From: Dinoroseobacter sp013215265
GTDB taxonomy: Bacteria; Pseudomonadota; Alphaproteobacteria; Rhodobacterales; Rhodobacteraceae
DNA: 64,000 nt
Reading direction: 5' to 3'
Assembly: GCA_963691755.1 (NCBI GenBank)
Contig: OY829366.1
Location: forward strand, 992,001 to 1,056,000
The notes beneath the pieces are model-generated. The model searched no databases, had not been told where the DNA came from, and was given only the letters and a program-made list of their open reading frames with translations. Both the position numbers and the translations under genes were made by a program. Numbering within the stretch: position 1 is the stretch's first letter; each line of letters starts with the position of its first letter. Of the stretch, positions 54,006 through 62,819 are shown piece by piece.

Positions 54006-55772
54006 ATGCAAACCAAAAACAATACCCGCTCTGAATTAAACTTGTCCTTCGCCAAGTATTTGCTGTTGGGCGTGTTTGTGTTTTCGATCTTTACCAACTT
54101 GCTGATACTTGTTGGCCCCCTTTTCATGCTGCAGGTCTATGATCGGGTGTTGACATCAGGATCAGAGGCAACGCTGGTGGCGCTTTTTGTCATGGTTGGC
54201 GCGCTTTATGCTATTATGGCCATCCTCGACGCGGCCCGGGGCGGTTTGTTGGCGCGTGTCGGCGCCCGGCTAGAGGAACGCTTGCAAGAACGCGTGCTCA
54301 CGGCCTCGCTGCACCGCGCTGTTTTCTTAAGCGAGCGCGCCAAGGCACCCAAGGGGTTGGCCGATCTGGATACCATTCCGCGCACACTGGCCTCTCCGGT
54401 GACGCTGGCGCTGTTTGATTTACCCTGGGCGCCCGTATTTTTCGCCGCGCTTTTTATCTTTCACCCCATGCTTGGCTGGCTGGGAATTGCCGGCGGCGTG
54501 TTGCTGCTGATCATCACTCTGGCCAACCAGCTTTTGACCCGCCGTCGCTTTGCCGACTACAATGCGAAAGCGTCCCATGCCCGCATGCTGGCCGAACAGG
54601 GGCGCCGGGCGTCAGAAACTGTTTGTTCACAAGGCATGCGGGGCGCGTTTGTCGGGCGCTGGACGAAACTGCGCCACGAAGCTACGGAACGCAATATCGG
54701 TTCCAGCGACCTGAGCGGTGTCTTTACGTCCTTCACCAAATCCTTTCGCCTGTTTTTGCAATCGGGTATGTTGGCGATGGGTGCTTGGCTTGTGTTGCAG
54801 GCAGAATTGACTGCGGGCGCAATGATCGCCGGTTCCATCATTCTGGGCCGCGCGCTGGCCCCAATCGAACAGATCCTAGGTCAATGGCGCAGCGTGCAAG
54901 GGGCCCGCAACGCGTGGGTGTCGCTCAAGCAGCTGCTGGATACAACACCACCACTTGCCGAACACGTCGCCTTGCCGATCCCACAGGCACGGCTGACCCT
55001 GTCAAACGTCGCCGTCCGTGCGCCGGGCGCTACCACTCCGACCCTCACCGGCGTATCCTGTACGTTAGAGCCAGGCACCGCACTGGGCATTATCGGACGC
55101 TCGGCATCGGGCAAATCCTCGCTGTCCAAAACGCTTGTCGGGCTGTGGCGTCCGGCGGGCGGCGAAATTCGCCTTGGCGGAGCAAGGCTTGATCAATACG
55201 ACCCCGAAACGCTGGGCGGTTATATCGGCTACCTGCCGCAGGAAGTGATGTTCTTTACCGGAACGATTGCCGAAAATATCGCAAGGCTGGCGGAAGAGCC
55301 CGACGATGCTGCGGTGGTGCGCGCCGCCAAAGCGGCCCAAGCGCATGACCTGATCCTAAGTCTGCCCCAAGGCTATGACACTGTGATTGAGGGCGGACCA
55401 ACCGAACTTTCAGGCGGCCAGCGTCAGCGCGTCGCCCTTGCCCGTGCTTTATACTCTGACCCGCAGTTGCTGATCCTTGACGAACCCAACTCGGCCCTCG
55501 ATCAGGAAGGATCGCATGCGCTAAATAAGGTGATCAAGTCCATGAAAGAAGCGGGCAAATTGATCATCGTCACGACGCACCGTCCCGATGCGCTGTCCGC
55601 GCTGGACCGTCTGATGATCCTGGAACGCGGCGCCATGGTCGCCGAAGGGCCGGTCAAGGACATCGTCAAGGCCATGATGTCGAAGCTTCCGAATGCTGGA
55701 AAGGTGCCCACCCCACAGAATGCAGCCAAAGACGAAGCCCCGAGCCAAGAGGCCATCAGCCATGCCCAGTAA
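54006..55772 (+). CDS. Type I secretion ABC exporter (PrtD/HlyB-like)
   Basis: A 588-residue half-transporter. The N-terminal part (to about residue 300) has the six-helix exporter membrane domain starting YLLLGVFVFSIFTNLLIL, without a C39 peptidase-like domain, which is the PrtD type used for signal-at-C-terminus substrates. The ATPase part has Walker A GRSASGKSS (about 363), signature LSGGQRQRVALARAL (about 467) and Walker B LLILDEPNSALD (about 488). The fusion-protein gene overlaps its end by 11 bases. One counted line has 39 G+C of 60, against 23 of 60 in the substrate gene. Confidence 0.93.
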   Translation: MQTKNNTRSELNLSFAKYLLLGVFVFSIFTNLLILVGPLFMLQVYDRVLTSGSEATLVALFVMVGALYAIMAILDAARGGLLARVGARLEERLQERVLTASLHRAVFLSERAKAPKGLADLDTIPRTLASPVTLALFDLPWAPVFFAALFIFHPMLGWLGIAGGVLLLIITLANQLLTRRRFADYNAKASHARMLAEQGRRASETVCSQGMRGAFVGRWTKLRHEATERNIGSSDLSGVFTSFTKSFRLFLQSGMLAMGAWLVLQAELTAGAMIAGSIILGRALAPIEQILGQWRSVQGARNAWVSLKQLLDTTPPLAEHVALPIPQARLTLSNVAVRAPGATTPTLTGVSCTLEPGTALGIIGRSASGKSSLSKTLVGLWRPAGGEIRLGGARLDQYDPETLGGYIGYLPQEVMFFTGTIAENIARLAEEPDDAAVVRAAKAAQAHDLILSLPQGYDTVIEGGPTELSGGQRQRVALARALYSDPQLLILDEPNSALDQEGSHALNKVIKSMKEAGKLIIVTTHRPDALSALDRLMILERGAMVAEGPVKDIVKAMMSKLPNAGKVPTPQNAAKDEAPSQEAISHAQ

Positions 55773-57072
55773 AATCCAAAAAACGCGCTGGACCGGAAGA
55801 CTCCCCACCTATGCCGGCGTTTTGGCTGTCGGAGTTCTTGTCGGGTTTCTGGGCGTCTGGGGCACGCAGGCTAAGATCGCTGGCGCGGTCGTCGCCAGCG
55901 GCGCAATCGAGGTCGAAACCCACAAACAGGCTGTTCAACACGAGCACGGCGGACGCGTTCTGGAAATTCTTGCCAAGGATGGGGACAGGGTCGTTGCGGG
56001 CGACATTCTTATACAGCTCGATGATACCTATCTGGCTTCCGAACTTTCGATAAGTATCGGGCGATATGCCGAAGTGTTGAGCCGCCGCATTCGGCTGGAA
56101 GCAGAGCGTGACGACGCGCTTGTCTTGCCTGACCCCGCTCCCCAACTGGGGGATATCGTTTCCCAGGCATTGATCACGGAACAGTTTGAAGGGCAAAAGC
56201 GGCTTTTTGAAGCGCGCAACAACACCTTTGCTATCAAAGAGGAACAGATCGAGGAACAGATCCTGCAACTCGAACACCAAATTGACGGTCTCGAGGCCGA
56301 ATTGGCCGCTCTATTAAGCCGTATCGCGATCACAAGAGCCGAAGTTGCCGACTCAGAAAAGCTGCGCGAACGCGGTCTGATCGAAATCCGGGTCCTGCGC
56401 GCGCAGCAACGCGAAGCGATTGACGCCGAGGGCCGCACGGGCCGTAGTCGTGCTCAGATCGCCCAGCTCCGGGGTCAGATTGCTAGCCTTATCGTACAAA
56501 AGGCAGAGCTCGCATCGCAGCGTCGCGAGAGGGCCATCACCGAATTGCGCGACATTTACATACAAGAGAGCGAGTTGGCCGAAACGATTTTGGTCCTGCG
56601 CGAACGTGTCTCGCGCTTGGCCCTCAGGGCGCCGGTTAGCGGCCTTGTTTTCGGCTCGACAGTCTTTGCCCGGCAGGCCATCATCTCCCCCGCCACGACA
56701 CTGATGTATGTCGTGCCCGAAGACGCCCCGCTGATCGTCAATGCGAAAATCCAGATTACCGATATCGACAAACTGTTCGTCGGGCAGGTGGCATCGGTCC
56801 GACTGTCGGCACTGGACATGAACAGAACACCCGACATCACTGGCGCCGTTGTACGACTGTCGGCAGACGTGCTGCAGGACCCCAATACGGGCTTTAGCTT
56901 TTATGAGGCGCATCTTGAGCTGAACCAGAACGACATGGCAGATCTGCAAGGTCAGGAGCTTGTGCCGGGGATGCCTGCGGAGGTCTTTATAGCCACCGCG
57001 GACCGGACGCCGCTGAACTATCTGCTTAAACCGTTCCTCGACTATTTTTCGACCGCATTCCGAGAAGGATAA
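55762..57072 (+). CDS. Type I secretion membrane-fusion protein (HlyD/PrtE-like)
   Basis: A 436-residue periplasmic adaptor. It has one N-terminal membrane segment (about residues 15-35), a barrel-sandwich half motif (AVQHEHGGRVLEILAKDGDR), a long coiled coil (about 130-280), the second barrel half (LRAPVSGLVFG) and a beta-barrel end. The ATG at 55762 is chosen because the upstream extension is read-through of the exporter. No TolC-like outer-membrane gene lies in the window, so the partner must be elsewhere. Confidence 0.92.
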   Translation: MPSKIQKTRWTGRLPTYAGVLAVGVLVGFLGVWGTQAKIAGAVVASGAIEVETHKQAVQHEHGGRVLEILAKDGDRVVAGDILIQLDDTYLASELSISIGRYAEVLSRRIRLEAERDDALVLPDPAPQLGDIVSQALITEQFEGQKRLFEARNNTFAIKEEQIEEQILQLEHQIDGLEAELAALLSRIAITRAEVADSEKLRERGLIEIRVLRAQQREAIDAEGRTGRSRAQIAQLRGQIASLIVQKAELASQRRERAITELRDIYIQESELAETILVLRERVSRLALRAPVSGLVFGSTVFARQAIISPATTLMYVVPEDAPLIVNAKIQITDIDKLFVGQVASVRLSALDMNRTPDITGAVVRLSADVLQDPNTGFSFYEAHLELNQNDMADLQGQELVPGMPAEVFIATADRTPLNYLLKPFLDYFSTAFREG

Positions 57073-57142
57073 ACTGCAAGAGGCGTTACAAATCCCGGCG
57101 GTGGCCATGTATCTTGACTTCAGCAACATACAAATAGCAGAG

Positions 57143-57958
57143 GGTCATGTCAGAAGAACGTGGCTTGAGGCGGGCAGGGCGGTTGCGTAGCCTCTGACCA
57201 TGTCCAAACGTTCCCCATTCAAGTACTTCAAAACCAGCCCCGAGATCATCCGCCTGGCAGTGATGCTCTATGTGCTTCCCGTTGTCACTCCGCAATGTCG
57301 AGGACCTACTGCACGAGCGAGGCATCGACGTCAGCCACGAGACCATCTGGTTCTGGTGGAACCGGTTTGGCCCGATGTTTGCATCTGAGATCCGTCGGCG
57401 GCGTGTGCAGCAGCTGCGTGCATTCTCGCCATGGCAATGGCACGTCGACGAGGTTTTCGTGGAGATCAACGGTGAGCGGCACTATCTTTGGCGGGCCGTC
57501 GATCACGAAGGCGAAGTGCTTGAGAGCGTTGTCACGAAGCGGCGAAAAAAGCGCTCTGCATTGAAAATGCTCAGCAAATTGATGCGGCGCTGCGGTCAGC
57601 CCGAAATTCTGGTCACAGACAGGTTTCCATCTTATCGGGTAGCTCTTCGTGAGCTTGGACGTGACGATCTGCAGGCGTGTGGTCGCTGGCTGAACAACCG
57701 CGTTGAGAACTCGCACTTACCATTCCGACGACGAGAAAGGGCGATGCAGCGCTTCCGTCGGATGCGAAGTCTGCAGAAATTCGTTGCCGTTCACTCCTCC
57801 GTCTTCAACCACTTCAGCCAGGATCGCAGCATCTCCACACGTGACCACTTCAAGCAAAACCGCACCACCGCTCTGGCCGAGTGGCGCGGTCTCTGCGCGG
57901 CGTAAAGTACAGCGTCACTGTCATGCCAGTGACGAGTTCGAATTAGTCTGACAGCACC
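57143..57958 (+). mobile_element. IS6-family insertion sequence, copy 2
   Basis: About 816 bp. Left end near 57143 (GGGTCATGTCAGAAGAACG), then the shared CTTGAGGCGGGCAG; right end finishes in GTCTGACAGCACC at 57958. The transposase differs clearly from copy 1, so these are related but separate elements. The right end is followed by a second, tandem copy of the terminal 23 bp. Confidence 0.75.
57200..57905 (+). pseudogene. IS6-family transposase, two-base deletion near the N-terminus
   Basis: The ATG at 57200 reads SKRSPFKYFKTSPEIIRLAV and MLYV, then the frame breaks near 57273, where two bases are missing. The rest (FPLSLRNVEDLLHERGIDV, WQWHVDEVFVEINGERHYLW, VTDRFPSY, RVENSHLPFRRRERAM) is intact in another frame to 57905, with all three DDE residues present. 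A GTG at 57270 could start a truncated form lacking the N-terminus. Either a pseudogene or a product of frameshifting; the former is more likely. Confidence 0.78.
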
Positions 57959-57981
57959 GTTCGAATTGGTCTGACAGCACC
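57936..57981 (+). repeat. Tandem duplication of the IS6 right terminal repeat
   Basis: Two 23-bp units, 57936-57958 and 57959-57981, differ at one base (A/G in the GAATTRGTCTGAC part). The first is the right end of IS copy 2. The second is an extra end, as left when another copy inserted or was deleted at this point. Copy 1 has a shorter version of the same arrangement. Confidence 0.7.
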
Positions 57982-58018
57982 GCGACAGGTCCAGATTGAC
58001 AAATATGGGGACGGAAAG

Positions 58019-59029
58019 TCAGGCGGACTTTTTCTTGAGAGCCAACGCGCGTGCGTCAACAAAAGACATGCCAGTCCATTCATTGAAGGCGCGGTAGAAG
58101 GAGCCGGGATCTCGGTATGCAAGCAAATGGCTGATTTCCTCGGCACTTAGTCCATCATTCAAATACACTTGTGCAAGATTTCCTCGTGTATCGTCCAATA
58201 TGGCTTGAAATGTTGTACCCTCGGCTTTGAGCTTTCGTTGGAGGCTACGGACACTCAGTGACAGCCGCGAGCTGACCAATTCAATCGAAATGACCCCAGC
58301 TGGCAACAAGTTTAGTATCATCGCGCGTGTTTGTTGAGCCGTGTGCGCGTTCTGGTCCAATCGACTTAACCGACTTGTGAGTTCCGCCTCGATAAGTTTA
58401 CAAATCTCTGTGTCACGACTTAACATCGGCAACTGAGCATCTTGATTGCTAATGACGAGAGCAGACCCTACAGCAACATCAATGGGTCCGTCGATAAAGT
58501 TACGGTATTGAGGGGTAATGCTCGTCAGGTCCGGCAAAAGTACCTTCAACGGTTTTACATGTTGACCAGTCAACGTTCGGATTAGTTGTAAATAAACGGC
58601 TATTTCATAATATGAATAAAAAAGTGGGAGGGACGTGTCCCTAACTCCGAGCGCTGCAAGGCTTACCGTCAGGGATGTTTTCGTTTCAGATAGCACCAGC
58701 TTCACTGGTGAACACAAGGGTTTGAACAGGGCAACGCGCTTTAGGCCCGAAACCACATCGTTGCTTGCCGCGAAGGACATAAGGGGGGGCACCAGCGGAA
58801 CCGCTTGGAACTTGAGTGCCATAGCCAACCAAGCGTCTGGTCCGCCAAGTTCCGCTGCGAATGCACGCGATATGCTGAAATACGTTTTTGCGTCTACCCT
58901 TGGATCATCTTGCTCAAAGAAACACTCTGACAAACCTGCGCGTTTCAGTACGCTCTCGATCGAGATACCCATCTTCTTCGCGGCCGGCCTAAGGATCCTA
59001 CCAACCTCATAACGGCGTTCTTCTTGCAT
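58019..59029 (-). CDS. AraC-family transcriptional regulator (OruR/ArgR-like type)
   Basis: A 336-residue regulator. Residues about 15-200 match the arabinose-binding-like N-terminal domain of the OruR subgroup; residues about 230-325 are the double helix-turn-helix: SSRLSLSVRSLQRKLKAEG, then LSAEEISHLLAYRDPGSFYR and AFNEWTGMSF. It lies between IS copy 2 and the divergent Hint-protein gene. The shared element before both exported-protein genes, with 21-bp spaced direct repeats, is a plausible target. The effector is unknown. Confidence 0.88.
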   Translation of the reverse strand: MQEERRYEVGRILRPAAKKMGISIESVLKRAGLSECFFEQDDPRVDAKTYFSISRAFAAELGGPDAWLAMALKFQAVPLVPPLMSFAASNDVVSGLKRVALFKPLCSPVKLVLSETKTSLTVSLAALGVRDTSLPLFYSYYEIAVYLQLIRTLTGQHVKPLKVLLPDLTSITPQYRNFIDGPIDVAVGSALVISNQDAQLPMLSRDTEICKLIEAELTSRLSRLDQNAHTAQQTRAMILNLLPAGVISIELVSSRLSLSVRSLQRKLKAEGTTFQAILDDTRGNLAQVYLNDGLSAEEISHLLAYRDPGSFYRAFNEWTGMSFVDARALALKKKSA

Positions 59030-59518
59030 TGCTTGTGCCTTAGATTTCCTTTTTGTTAGCTTTTATATGCAAAATTCGAGCTTTCATACGTCGCCAACTG
59101 AACATTGGCAGAAAATACCACATTTTTGGCGCAAAAAACCATCCATATATTTCATTGTAAGATAGATAGCATTGGGGCCCTTCACAAAGGGCAAATGTCT
59201 GTAATCGTTGACTGTGAAGCCGCCAGAGCTGAACATGACTAAGCGGATATTTATGATTGCCGTCTTCACGATGAACCGCTGCCGCGCAGGTGCCACAGTG
59301 GTTTATATTGCTACACGTCCTCGGGAAATTAGATCGCAGCACGTTGAATGACAGATAGATAACGGCCTAGAATTAAAGATCCATGGCATCAAGAATAATC
59401 GTTGATTTGGTCGCACCGACATGACAGTTCCAGTTGAAAGAAGTCTGGCTAAGACAGGCATTCAAAGGGACTCAGCGCTTAACGTACTCTCCGAAGTTCC
59501 GCCATGAAGAACCCTCTA
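59030..59518. other. AT-rich gene-free region between the AraC gene and the Hint gene
   Basis: About 490 bases without a supported gene. A 100-residue minus-strand frame just upstream of the AraC start has no recognisable motif and probably is promoter and leader DNA. Confidence 0.45.
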
Positions 59519-59529
59519 CCCCCCCCCCC
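59519..59529 (+). repeat. Run of eleven C
   Basis: A homopolymeric C11 tract 15 bases before shared element B and 139 bases before the Hint gene ATG. Such tracts can vary in length by slippage and change promoter spacing. No data on variation. Confidence 0.6.
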
Positions 59530-59543
59530 ACCATGGAGTATGC

Positions 59544-59582
59544 CATATCCCGCCATTTTTGTGCCCTATCGCGCCAGATTTT
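59544..59582 (+). promoter_or_regulatory. Shared upstream element, copy B (before the Hint-protein gene)
   Basis: Matches copy A (51946-51984) at 30 of 39 positions without gaps. It contains CGCCATTTTT at 59551-59560 and CGCCAGATTT at 59572-59581, again 21 bp apart. A TTGACT at 59593 may be a -35 element just downstream. It ends 86 bases before the ATG at 59669. Confidence 0.6.
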
Positions 59583-59668
59583 GCGTTGCGAATTGACTGC
59601 TTCGCTCAGGCGCGATTTCGATTCGTGTGGGGGTTTGTTCGTTGGCCACGAGCGACGTTAAGGATCAC

Positions 59669-62600
59669 ATGATAGGTATGACAACTGTCAACACAAGCAC
59701 AAACAACGATCAGCAAAACCCTGTAATCGTCGAACTCCCCGATGGAAAATGGATTACGTTTTGGGCATCCGAACCGACCGACGCAGGTGTGTCGGCGGGC
59801 CTAACATATGATATCCGGGGGCGCGTATTTGGTGCGGACGGAAACGCGATTGGTTCCGAATTTGTTGTCCCATACACAGCAGATACCCAAATCAGACCAT
59901 CCGGTCACGGCTTGGAAGAGTGGGCAGGGACAGAACACTACGGCACTCGCAATGACGAACTTTACAATCCCTATTCTGGGGTAATCGATGTTGTCGCGTT
60001 AGAGGGCGTCAATTCAGGAAAATTCGCATTGGTTTACCCCAACGGCTATTCCGGTGGTTCCGCCGTTAATGCAAGCATATTCACCGTCGATACAACAAAC
60101 GGGGGCAACGCAACCGGCGTCGCATCACTGAAAGGGGGAAACAACACTGTTTCGGCTACGTCGGATAGTTCTTCGAAACCGTTCGATTATAATCCTTCCA
60201 TTGACGCTCTGTCTGATGGTGGGTTTGTTGTAAGCTGGGCAGAGGCTGGTTCAGTAGATAATCCAAGCCAAAGTGCACTCCGATATGTGGATAAAGACTT
60301 TGATCCAAAAGGAACCTATTACAATAATCCGAATTACGAACAAGGATTAACACTCGTTGGTGGAATCCACCCAACCACGATCGTTTTGCAACAAGGCGAT
60401 TCAGGGTTTTCAAGCGATGCAGTCATAACGGCAACCTATAACACAGGTTCCAAAAAACTTCGCTTCGAAGTCAGAGACGCTGAGAATGTAAACGGATCGG
60501 CGGCTGCAACTGAAAGTTCCAGCTCTGTCAATATGGCTTATGCACCTTCTGACCTTATAGTTTTGAATAATAATACAGTTGTGGCAGCGGCCGAAGGCCA
60601 AGCGGATTGGAGTCATGAATTTGGCGGTGAGATAAACGTTCTGAAGGTTACTTCGACGGATGGCGCTCCCCCTTATGGACTTGAAATTACGAACTCATCC
60701 CCATTACCGGCCGGGGCTTTTCAAGTTGATCTTGTAGTAAATGAATCTGGCGGGTTCCACGCTGTATGGGTTATCGATGCAAACTACGCAGCGACAAATT
60801 ACGCACCTGGTGATAACCATGCCTTTGATATGGATAAGACTGTTCAATTCGCTGAGTTTGATAAATTCGGAAATATTTCCTGGGAAGGTGTCCGCAACCT
60901 AAAAACCGACCAACATATAAACCAGCCAAGTCTGAGGTTTTCGGATGATGGCAAACTGGACATTATCTACCAGTATATGGATGACACATCTGGATCAGAA
61001 ATCGGAATTATTTCCGATATATATTCAGATGAAAACAGTGAACCGTCCGGAGGTGGTAAGGTTCTGCTTTGGTCGATGTATGATCTTGGCCTTGGCAATG
61101 ACCTAACCTTTGATATTGGAGAAACATTTATTGGTAAGGCCGCGACCGGTACAGCGTTGATATACGATGATGACGGAACACTGAACGATAGTGCAGGTAC
61201 GTCGAGTAAATATGGGCATCAGAAAATATTAGCGAGTACGACTTCGCGTATTCCACTTGATGGTGTAAATGCTATTAAAGGCTACACAGTCGAAAATATA
61301 GATACAGGGGAAACATTCAAAGTATCAATTATTGGGGCGAAAGGTGATTCGCGTTTTGATCAAGGATATGACGACGAAAATGTGCGGTACACTTGGGCCG
61401 CGGATAGATATTTTCTGTCTTCTGAAAAACCATTCCAACCAGACGCCAATTATAAAATAATTTCAGAGTCAGAACAGGCAGAATTAATTTACCAAAATTC
61501 TTCCTATACCACGACTGGTGATATCAATTATACTGAATTAGCGTCAGGCATAATGATATATGAGAACGAAGATTTTGATGATCGATATTATGGAGGTGGA
61601 GATTACGGGTATAACCATCGTGATTGGAAGCACGATGGGTACACTCATCCTACTGGTGAATTTGTAAGATACGGGTCGGGCAATGATACCGATTTGAATG
61701 CTGATTCAGATGATAATTACTTGGGCCTGCGCGGCACAAACCAGACCAAAGTTGCAGACGGGATATTAAATCAGGAAATTTATAAAGATTACGTCTTTGC
61801 CTCAGGCGAAGAGAAGATATTTCTATCGTTTGATTTTCTAAGGTTTGATGATTGGCAAGGCGATAAATTTGCTGTTTTCATGGATAATCAACAGATTTTT
61901 GAGCATATGCCAGTGATTGATGATTCTGGTGTAAATGATCAACCGTTCTCTTTTACCACAGATGGTATCACGTACTCGGGAACCTATTCTATCACGCTGA
62001 AAGAACAGGGGGATCTTTATCAACAATACGACCAGTATGGCTATAATAAAGATGACCAACTTTTCAGAGTAGAAATTATTTTAAATGATCCGCCGGTTAA
62101 TTTGAGATTAGGCATAGGCTCGGACCTTGACCGTTGGACTCAAAAAAACTACGGCATCGACGATGTCTTGGTTGCGAATGCCGTTGTCTGCTTTGCCCGC
62201 GGTACGCTTATCAAAACCCCCGCCGGAGAGGTCAGGGTCGAAGATCTGACTGCTGGCGATAACGTCCTGACACTGGACAAGGGCGCCCAAAAAATCCGTT
62301 GGATCGGCAGCACGCAACGTGACTCCATCGACCTTGCCGCCAACCCAAAGCTGCGTCCCGTGCGCATCAGGGCGGGTGCCCTGGGCGAGGGCTTGCCGAC
62401 GCAGGATCTTCTGGTGTCGCGCCAGCACCGCTTTCTCGTGCGCTCTTCGATTGCACAGCGGATGTTTGAAATTTCCGAGGTTCTGTTGCCCGCGATCAAG
62501 CTGATCGACCTGGAAGGCATTGATATCGCCGATGATGTCGACGCGGTCGAGTATTTCCATATCCTGTTCGATCGCCATGAAATCGTGTGTTCAAATGGTG

Positions 62601-62809
62601 CTTGGTCCGAAAGCCTGTTCACTGGTCCCGAAGCGCTGAAAGCCGTACCATCAGCGAGCGCGCAGGAAATCAAAAAACTGTTTCCCGAGATCTGCGAGCC
62701 CGATTACGAGCCCGTGCCTGCACGACACATCCCAGAGACGGGCAAACTGATGAGAAAATTCGTGGCGCGGCATAAGACAAACAATAAGCCGCTCTACACG
62801 ATACACTGA
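59669..62809 (+). CDS. Large putative exported protein with C-terminal Hint domain
   Basis: A 1046-residue protein. The N-terminal part has repeats typical of large marine alphaproteobacterial exoproteins (VIVELPDGKWITFWAS...RVFGADGNAIGSEFVV; later ALSDGGFVVSWAE). Residues about 690-835 form a beta module (FLSFDFLRFDDWQGDKFAVF ... GIDDVLVANA). The Hint_2 domain starts at Cys841 (VCFARGTLIKTPAGEVRVEDL) and includes VSRQHRFLVRSS and FHILFDRHEIVCSNG. Hint domains can cleave themselves from the passenger. The ATG at 59669 follows AAGGA by only four bases; an ATG three codons later or a GTG at 59627 are alternatives. G+C jumps at about 62160: 21 of 60 in a line before, 43 of 60 in a line after. 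Confidence 0.85.
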   Translation: MIGMTTVNTSTNNDQQNPVIVELPDGKWITFWASEPTDAGVSAGLTYDIRGRVFGADGNAIGSEFVVPYTADTQIRPSGHGLEEWAGTEHYGTRNDELYNPYSGVIDVVALEGVNSGKFALVYPNGYSGGSAVNASIFTVDTTNGGNATGVASLKGGNNTVSATSDSSSKPFDYNPSIDALSDGGFVVSWAEAGSVDNPSQSALRYVDKDFDPKGTYYNNPNYEQGLTLVGGIHPTTIVLQQGDSGFSSDAVITATYNTGSKKLRFEVRDAENVNGSAAATESSSSVNMAYAPSDLIVLNNNTVVAAAEGQADWSHEFGGEINVLKVTSTDGAPPYGLEITNSSPLPAGAFQVDLVVNESGGFHAVWVIDANYAATNYAPGDNHAFDMDKTVQFAEFDKFGNISWEGVRNLKTDQHINQPSLRFSDDGKLDIIYQYMDDTSGSEIGIISDIYSDENSEPSGGGKVLLWSMYDLGLGNDLTFDIGETFIGKAATGTALIYDDDGTLNDSAGTSSKYGHQKILASTTSRIPLDGVNAIKGYTVENIDTGETFKVSIIGAKGDSRFDQGYDDENVRYTWAADRYFLSSEKPFQPDANYKIISESEQAELIYQNSSYTTTGDINYTELASGIMIYENEDFDDRYYGGGDYGYNHRDWKHDGYTHPTGEFVRYGSGNDTDLNADSDDNYLGLRGTNQTKVADGILNQEIYKDYVFASGEEKIFLSFDFLRFDDWQGDKFAVFMDNQQIFEHMPVIDDSGVNDQPFSFTTDGITYSGTYSITLKEQGDLYQQYDQYGYNKDDQLFRVEIILNDPPVNLRLGIGSDLDRWTQKNYGIDDVLVANAVVCFARGTLIKTPAGEVRVEDLTAGDNVLTLDKGAQKIRWIGSTQRDSIDLAANPKLRPVRIRAGALGEGLPTQDLLVSRQHRFLVRSSIAQRMFEISEVLLPAIKLIDLEGIDIADDVDAVEYFHILFDRHEIVCSNGAWSESLFTGPEALKAVPSASAQEIKKLFPEICEPDYEPVPARHIPETGKLMRKFVARHKTNNKPLYTIH

Positions 62810-62819
62810 TTACCGGCGC

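Noticed and set aside
59040..59342. 100-residue minus-strand frame before the AraC gene
   Set aside because: No family motif, AT-rich region, better explained as leader and promoter of the regulator.
52179..62809. RTX-type nonapeptide repeats in the exported proteins
   Set aside because: I searched by eye for GGxGxDxxx series in both proteins and found none.
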